Part shown: piece after piece, positions 27,884 through 28,988 of the stretch
Layout: each line of letters opens with the position of its first letter
Numbering within the stretch: position 1 is the first letter of the stretch
Program-made: the position numbers and the translations under genes
From: Chara braunii
Taxonomy: Eukaryota; Streptophyta; Charophyceae; Charales; Characeae
DNA length: 28,988 bases
Reading direction: 5' to 3'
Assembly (NCBI GenBank): GCA_003427395.1
Contig: BFEA01000291.1
Span: 1,585,462-1,614,449, forward strand
Notes under the pieces: model-generated
Seen by the model: only the letters and a program-made list of their open reading frames with translations
Database searches by the model: none
Told to the model about the DNA's origin: nothing

Positions 27884-28096
27884 TTAACTGCTGCCCCCAG
27901 GCGCAGCCTTCAAAACTTCCCAAGACCACCGACCACCATAGCCACAAGGCCCTGCCGCGGCCGCCGTCCAATCCCCACCACTGCTCAGTCCCTCTGACTG
28001 CTTCGCCCCGAGACTACCGCGGGGTCCACCCCACGTCGTCACTCCGCCCGTCCTTGGGCTCGTCAAGCCTGTTTGGCGCCGCGGACTCTCGCGCAT
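27884..28096 (-). CDS. Possible first coding exon or small ORF downstream of a TATA box
   Basis: From ATG at 28096 (minus strand) a frame of 70 codons (MRESPRRQTG... to PGGSS) runs to a stop at 27884. It starts 55-64 bases after a TATA-like sequence and lies in GC-rich sequence, as a promoter-proximal exon might. The peptide is Gly/Ser/Ala-rich with no recognised domain. The frame is also open upstream of the ATG, so the start is not forced. Chance ORF is quite possible. Confidence 0.2.
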   Translation of the reverse strand: MRESPRRQTGLTSPRTGGVTTWGGPRGSLGAKQSEGLSSGGDWTAAAAGPCGYGGRWSWEVLKAAPGGSS

Positions 28097-28150
28097 AGCT
28101 CGCGCAGCAGTGCAGCTGAGATCAAAGTTAAGGAGAGGAGAGGGTTGCGC

Positions 28151-28160
28151 GAATTTATAG
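28151..28160 (-). promoter_or_regulatory. Possible TATA box, minus strand
   Basis: CTATAAATTC on the minus strand within GC-rich sequence, followed by CT-rich sequence that could be a leader and then an ATG at 28096. Isolated in an otherwise TATA-poor block. No transcript evidence. Confidence 0.3.
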
Positions 28161-28821
28161 CGTGGGAGGCGGCGGGTTAACAACGCGAGGTGCGGGCAGC
28201 GCAGGGTGTAGATGAGCAGGACAGGAAAGAGAGGTGGGGAGTTAGAGGGTTCGACTCGCGGGATTGCATGGCTACATGATTGGGGTGTTCGTCCAAGTGG
28301 TGCGCGGTTTCCTGCTTTCCACCTTGATCCGAGCATCCCAACTACGCAGCCAATCACTTCGCGGAGGAAGACGGGGTAAGGATCAAGCTGGGCGTAGGGG
28401 AAGACGAAGAGTCCTGCATGGGGAAAACGTGCGCGGCAAGAAGGGAAGATGGCGCGAGGATGCAAAGCAAGAAACGGGGATGCGAGACGCGCGAAGAAAT
28501 CGAAGCTTAGGCGCGCGCGCAAAAATTCAAAAAGTCCCAACCGCCCCTGTTTCTTGGTTTTCATACCGCAGTCGCTATTCGCCCGCGCAGGAGTTATTAA
28601 CCAAACAAAATGAAAAAGTCGTTTCAAAAAGAAAACAAAAAAAACAGAAAGAAAGTAAAACGCCTGTTTGTCCGCGTCCGTGCCTCGGGGCTTCCGAGAG
28701 ATTTTTTCTCAGAGATACGGGAAGCCGCACGGTACGGGTCTGAGGTTATCACATCTGTGATGCGCAGGGGGTTCCGAAAAATTAGCAATCTCCCGACTGC
28801 GGATGTCGTCATATCTTGGAT
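28161..28821. other. Unassigned stretch
   Basis: No gene recognised. The left part would be the upstream region of the putative minus-strand promoter; A-rich sequence occurs at about 28605-28650. Frames of 97-159 codons have no motif and are rich in Arg/Lys from the local composition. Confidence 0.25.
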
Positions 28822-28948
28822 GATCGGGCGGCCTCTTCATCGTCAGCTGGCCCGATCATCTTACGTGGATGCATCCTGCATCCTCCATCGCCTCCTCCCA
28901 TAGTATACATTCGATCGGGCGGCCCCTTCATCGTCAGCTGGCCCGATC
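28822..28948. repeat. Two direct copies of a 36-bp hairpin
   Basis: Copies at 28822-28857 and 28913-28948 differ at one base near position 13. Each begins GATCGGGC and ends GCCCGATC, giving an 8-bp stem around a 20-nt loop that contains CTTCATCGTCAGCTG. A 55-base spacer separates them. The copies face the same way. Confidence 0.8.
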
Positions 28949-28961
28949 GGTAAGTAAAAAG

Positions 28962-28988
28962 TTTTTTTTTTTTTTTTTTTTTTTTTTT
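28962..28988. repeat. T-run at the window end
   Basis: 27 T's to the last base. It could be the poly(A) tail of a minus-strand retroposon lying beyond the window or a point where assembly stopped. Confidence 0.9.

Overview
This is a nuclear-type eukaryotic window that most likely comes from a streptophyte, meaning a charophyte-grade alga or an early-diverging plant. The plant-L1 layout of the large LINE points that way: a zinc-knuckle ORF1, an ORF2 ending in a CxxC/H/C zf-RVT module, and a WIWKERN motif. The other support is tRNA-derived SINE heads, a U6 snRNA retropseudogene and many short 3-bp-TSD MITEs. The species cannot be fixed from sequence alone. Five isolated N bases and a T-run at the very end suggest a draft contig.

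Layout. (1) 47-2518, minus strand: one uninterrupted gene for a large [FeFe]-hydrogenase of 823 aa with a complete chain of iron-sulfur relay domains and all H-cluster motifs. It is the only intact, recognisable protein gene here. (2) 2519-5308: its upstream region, a small foldback and unassigned sequence that may include the LINE 5' end. (3) 5309-13341: a decayed plant-L1 LINE whose 3' coding part is split by an AT-rich 897-bp TIR element. (4) 13376-26420: a graveyard of MITEs, SINEs, LINE 3' ends and simple repeats, with readable nesting. At least two MITE families start with GGG and have 3-bp target duplications, seven short members of one family are dispersed here, and a U6 pseudogene has a perfect 14-bp target duplication. 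(5) 26420-28988: a GC-richer stretch with a tRNA-like tandem repeat, a possible minus-strand promoter near 28155 and duplicated 36-bp hairpins.

How the parts relate. The hydrogenase would reduce protons or oxidise H2, with electrons moving through an N-terminal 2Fe-2S domain, a His-ligated 4Fe-4S domain and two 4Fe-4S clusters to the H-cluster. No maturase gene (HydE, HydF, HydG) and no partner enzyme is in the window. The rest is layered insertion history. LINE-type activity explains the U6 copy, the SINEs and the truncated poly(A) fragments. PIF/Harbinger-like transposition best explains the short GGG-terminated MITEs. Apart from the hydrogenase and the degenerate LINE I found no coding sequence I could assign, and most other open frames look accidental.
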